Source: Marinosulfonomonas sp.
GTDB lineage: Bacteria > Pseudomonadota > Alphaproteobacteria > Rhodobacterales > Rhodobacteraceae
Direction of reading: 5' to 3'
Length of the DNA: 7,659 nt
Assembly: GCA_022712735.1 (NCBI GenBank)
Contig: JAFLKA010000462.1
Location: 1 to 7,659 of the forward strand
Part shown: in pieces, positions 5,214-7,659 of the stretch
Layout: the number at the start of each line of letters is the position of its first letter
Numbering within the stretch: the stretch's first letter is position 1
Notes under the pieces: model-generated
Told to the model about the DNA's origin: nothing
Database searches by the model: none
The model's input: only the letters and a program-made list of their open reading frames with translations
Program-made: the position numbers and the translations under genes

Positions 5214-7340
5214 TTACTCTTTTTCTTCTGCGATCTCTTTGCCGCTGTCCTGATCTACCATTTTCATGGCCAGACGGACTTTGCCGCGATCATCAAAGCC
5301 GAGCAGTTTTACCCAGACTTCTTGACCTTCTTTCAGAACATCCGACGGATGGTTCAGGCGGCGGTTTTCGATTTGGGACACGTGGACCAACCCGTCGCGT
5401 TTGCCAAAGAAGTTCACGAAAGCGCCGAAATCGACGATTTTCACGACTTTGCCGCGATAGATCACGCCTTCTTCGGGCTCGGCCACGATGGCGTTGATCA
5501 TCTCGTAGGCTTTGGCGATCTGATCGGCGTTGGCGGAGGCGATTTTGATCACACCGTCGTCGTCGATGTTGACCTTGGCGCCCGAGACTTCAACGATCTC
5601 GCGGATCACTTTGCCACCGGTGCCAATCACTTCGCGGATTTTGTCCGTCGGGATTTTCATGGTTTCAATGCGCGGTGCGTGGGCCGAGAATTCACCGGCT
5701 TCGGTCAGCGCGTTGGCCATTTCATCCAGAATGTGCAGACGGGCATCTTTGGCCTGGGCCAAAGCTTCGCTCATGATATCCGGTGTGATACCGCCAATCT
5801 TGATGTCCATTTGCAAGGATGTAATCCCAGCGGCGGTACCGGCCACTTTGAAGTCCATATCACCAAGGTGATCCTCGTCACCCAGAATATCGGTCAGGAT
5901 GGCGTATTTGCCGCTGTCCTCAAGGATCAGACCCATCGCAACACCGGCGACCGGAGCCTTAAGCGGCACACCAGCGTCCATCATCGACAGCGAGCCGCCA
6001 CAGACGGAAGCCATTGAAGAGGAGCCGTTGCTTTCGGTGATTTCCGACACAACGCGAATTGTGTAAGGGAAATCGGTTGCGGCAGGCAGAACAGCCTGCA
6101 ACGCACGCCATGCCAGTTTGCCGTGGCCGATTTCACGACGTCCGGTGAAACCAAAGCGGCCAACTTCGCCAACCGAGTAGGGCGGGAAGTTATAGTGCAG
6201 CATGAAGTTGGAGCGATACATGCCTTGCAGCGCGTCGATCATTTGCTCGTCTTCGCCGGTGCCCAATGTGGTTACAACCAGACCTTGCGTTTCGCCGCGT
6301 GTGAACAGGGCAGAACCGTGGGTGCGGGGCAGAAGGCCGGTTTCCGAAACGATCGGGCGCACTGTTGTGGTGTCACGTCCGTCGATGCGTTTGCCGGTTT
6401 TCACAACGTCGCCGCGCAGGATCGAGGCTTCAAGGCCCTTCATCGCGGAGCCAAGGTTGGTATCTGCCAGTTCGTCCTCGTTCAAAGCTTCCTTGATCAG
6501 ATCACGGGCGGCGGAAACGGCAGTCGTGCGTTCCTGCTTGTCAGTGATTTTGAAGGCTTTGCGCATGGCTTTGTCGCCAGCTTTTTTCACGGCCTTGGAC
6601 AGTTTGGAATAATCAGGCGCTTGGTAGTCAAACGGCTCTTTGGCGCAATCTTCGGCGAAATCAATGATCAGGTCGATCACTGGCTGGATTTGGTCATGGG
6701 CGAATTTAACCGCGCCCAGCATTTCATCCTCGGACAGCTCGTATGCCTCGGATTCAACCATCATCACAGCGTCTTTGGTGCCGGCAACAACAAGGTCCAG
6801 ACGTTGTTCTGGTTTGTTGCGCAGATCGTGCATGTCGTCGATTTCAGGGTTCAGCGTGTATTCGCCATCCTCGAAACCAACGCGACAAGCGGCGATTGGG
6901 CCCATGAAAGGTGCGCCTGAAATTGTCAGGGCAGCCGAGGCACCGATCATCGCGACCATGTCTGGGTCATTGACCAGATCGTGCGACAGCACGGTGCAGA
7001 TCACGAGAACTTCGTTTTTGAAGCCGGGGACAAACAGCGGGCGGATCGGACGGTCGATCAGACGCGATGTTAGCGTTTCTTTTTCAGTCGGACGCGCTTC
7101 GCGTTTAAAGAAGCCACCCGGGATTTTACCGGCGGCATAATATTTTTCACCGTAGTGAACGGTCAGCGGAAAGAAATCCTGACCCGGTTTTTGCGACTTT
7201 GCAAACGTCACAGCACAGAGCACGCTAGTTTCGCCCAAGGTGGCGATTACGCAGCCGTCTGCCTGGCGGGCAATCTTGCCCGTTTCGAGTGTCAGCGTTT
7301 CTTCGCCCCACTCAATTGATTTTCTAGTTTCTTTGAACAT
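5214..7340 (-). CDS. pnp: Polynucleotide phosphorylase (PNPase)
   Basis: PNPase is a trimeric 3'-5' exoribonuclease that degrades RNA phosphorolytically and can also add tails; it often works in the RNA degradosome. This 708-residue protein has the normal length and order of domains. The first RNase PH domain (~1-145) holds [20 protein letters not shown] (79-98). A helical linker follows (~240-320). The second, catalytic RNase PH domain (~325-555) carries TRGETQ (347-352), [14 protein letters not shown] (437-450) and the acidic site [11 protein letters not shown] with Asp488 and Asp494. A KH domain has GTGG at 573-576, and an S1 domain (~625-693) includes [18 protein letters not shown]. Nothing is missing. 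The ATG at 7338-7340 has AGGA 7 bases upstream. It follows rpsO in the same direction, the classic bacterial order. Confidence 0.98.
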   Translation of the reverse strand: MFKETRKSIEWGEETLTLETGKIARQADGCVIATLGETSVLCAVTFAKSQKPGQDFFPLTVHYGEKYYAAGKIPGGFFKREARPTEKETLTSRLIDRPIRPLFVPGFKNEVLVICTVLSHDLVNDPDMVAMIGASAALTISGAPFMGPIAACRVGFEDGEYTLNPEIDDMHDLRNKPEQRLDLVVAGTKDAVMMVESEAYELSEDEMLGAVKFAHDQIQPVIDLIIDFAEDCAKEPFDYQAPDYSKLSKAVKKAGDKAMRKAFKITDKQERTTAVSAARDLIKEALNEDELADTNLGSAMKGLEASILRGDVVKTGKRIDGRDTTTVRPIVSETGLLPRTHGSALFTRGETQGLVVTTLGTGEDEQMIDALQGMYRSNFMLHYNFPPYSVGEVGRFGFTGRREIGHGKLAWRALQAVLPAATDFPYTIRVVSEITESNGSSSMASVCGGSLSMMDAGVPLKAPVAGVAMGLILEDSGKYAILTDILGDEDHLGDMDFKVAGTAAGITSLQMDIKIGGITPDIMSEALAQAKDARLHILDEMANALTEAGEFSAHAPRIETMKIPTDKIREVIGTGGKVIREIVEVSGAKVNIDDDGVIKIASANADQIAKAYEMINAIVAEPEEGVIYRGKVVKIVDFGAFVNFFGKRDGLVHVSQIENRRLNHPSDVLKEGQEVWVKLLGFDDRGKVRLAMKMVDQDSGKEIAEEKE

Positions 7341-7363
7341 GTCATTTCCTAATTTGGCCGCTT

Positions 7364-7376
7364 GGGGCGTATCCCC
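7364..7376. other. Small GC hairpin in the pnp leader
   Basis: GGGG (7364-7367) and CCCC (7373-7376) flank CGTAT, 24-36 bases before the pnp start. In the pnp mRNA this could form a short stem just above the ribosome site. In E. coli PNPase represses its own leader after RNase III cuts a stem; a similar role here is only inference. Confidence 0.3.
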
Positions 7377-7403
7377 TTAGTTAGATTAGCGGGCCGATTA
7401 CAT

Positions 7404-7420
7404 ACGGACCGTACGTCCGT
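7404..7420. promoter_or_regulatory. 17-bp palindrome in the rpsO-pnp gap
   Basis: ACGGAC (7404-7409) and GTCCGT (7415-7420) are exact complements around CGTAC, about 64 bases before the pnp start. It could be a dimeric-regulator operator of the kind TetR-family proteins bind, or a stem in the pnp leader RNA. TTGAAA lies upstream on the minus strand (plus 7427-7432) but has no -10 at normal spacing, so the promoter is uncertain. Confidence 0.45.
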
Positions 7421-7476
7421 GGCCTGTTTCAATTTGCTAATGCATTTCCGTTAGGCCCGACGGATTGCAGCATGGT

Positions 7477-7506
7477 AAAATGCAAGAAGCGCCCACAAAG
7501 GGGCGC
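7477..7506 (-). terminator. rpsO terminator or rpsO-pnp attenuator
   Basis: GCGCCC (7489-7494) pairs with GGGCGC (7501-7506) around ACAAAG, 12 bases after the rpsO stop. On the minus strand the stem is followed by a broken T-rich tract (TTCTTGCATTTT). The weak tract suggests partial readthrough into pnp, as is known for rpsO-pnp in E. coli. Confidence 0.75.
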
Positions 7507-7518
7507 AACTTGATGTTG

Positions 7519-7659
7519 TTAGCGGCGAAGGCCAAGGCGTTTGATCAGATCCTGATAACGCGCTTCGTCTTTGCTGCGGGCATAATCGAGCAATTTGCGG
7601 CGTGTTGCCACCAGACGCAAAAGACCACGGCGGGAATGGTTATCCTTTTTGTGGGTTTT
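7519..7659 (-). CDS. rpsO: 30S ribosomal protein S15, 3' part only
   Basis: The last 46 residues plus stop are present; the 5' half lies beyond the window edge. The segment reads [20 protein letters not shown] and ends LIKRLGLRR, which is the characteristic C-terminal half of S15. The DNHSRRGL stretch corresponds to the conserved region of S15 that contacts 16S rRNA. S15 binds 16S rRNA directly early in assembly of the 30S platform. Its position immediately before pnp on the same strand is the standard bacterial arrangement and supports both calls. Confidence 0.97.
   Translation of the reverse strand, partial: KTHKKDNHSRRGLLRLVATRRKLLDYARSKDEARYQDLIKRLGLRR

Noticed and set aside
5322..6920. 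Long plus-strand open frames (231 and 265 codons) opposite pnp
   Set aside because: They lie entirely inside pnp in antisense, with His/Phe/Gly-rich low-similarity translations typical of shadows.

Overview
The window looks like chromosomal DNA from an alphaproteobacterium, most likely a Rhodobacteraceae (Roseobacter-type) species. The evidence is the rpsO-pnp pair with alphaproteobacterial-type PNPase sequence, a small DUF1127 protein, a long-form FabH-like ketoacyl synthase, and moderately GC-rich coding sequence. This placement is inference from protein style; no database search was possible.

Layout, left to right: the 3' end of a FabH-like beta-ketoacyl-ACP synthase III (+), followed by a four-copy 11-bp CATATG-type tandem repeat and a bidirectional terminator. 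Next come a 72-aa DUF1127 protein (-), a long perfect-armed hairpin, and an NAD(P)-dependent aldehyde dehydrogenase (-). Divergent from the dehydrogenase is a membrane-anchored, possibly TerB-like gene (+). Its reading frame appears broken by a ~43-bp palindromic insertion; removing those bases restores one continuous 175-codon frame. A 1-Cys (Prx6-type) peroxiredoxin (+) follows, convergent with a class II Fic AMP-transferase (-), and the two share a terminator. The right side holds pnp (-) with its own strong terminator, and the 3' end of rpsO (-).

The rpsO-pnp block is core RNA and translation machinery. The peroxiredoxin, aldehyde dehydrogenase and DUF1127 protein are housekeeping or stress genes that need not work together. 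The Fic gene is the most accessory-looking part. It is visibly more AT-rich than its neighbours and has its own near-consensus promoter. Its 241-bp upstream region holds repeated GTATATA-type sites, one lying on the promoter, plus a 13-bp direct repeat, with 30-bp spacing in both cases. Together with the predicted C-terminal winged helix of the Fic protein, this suggests a self-regulated module. No CRISPR array, tRNA, full insertion sequence or phage gene was seen. All gene-free stretches are shorter than 300 bases and are described below.
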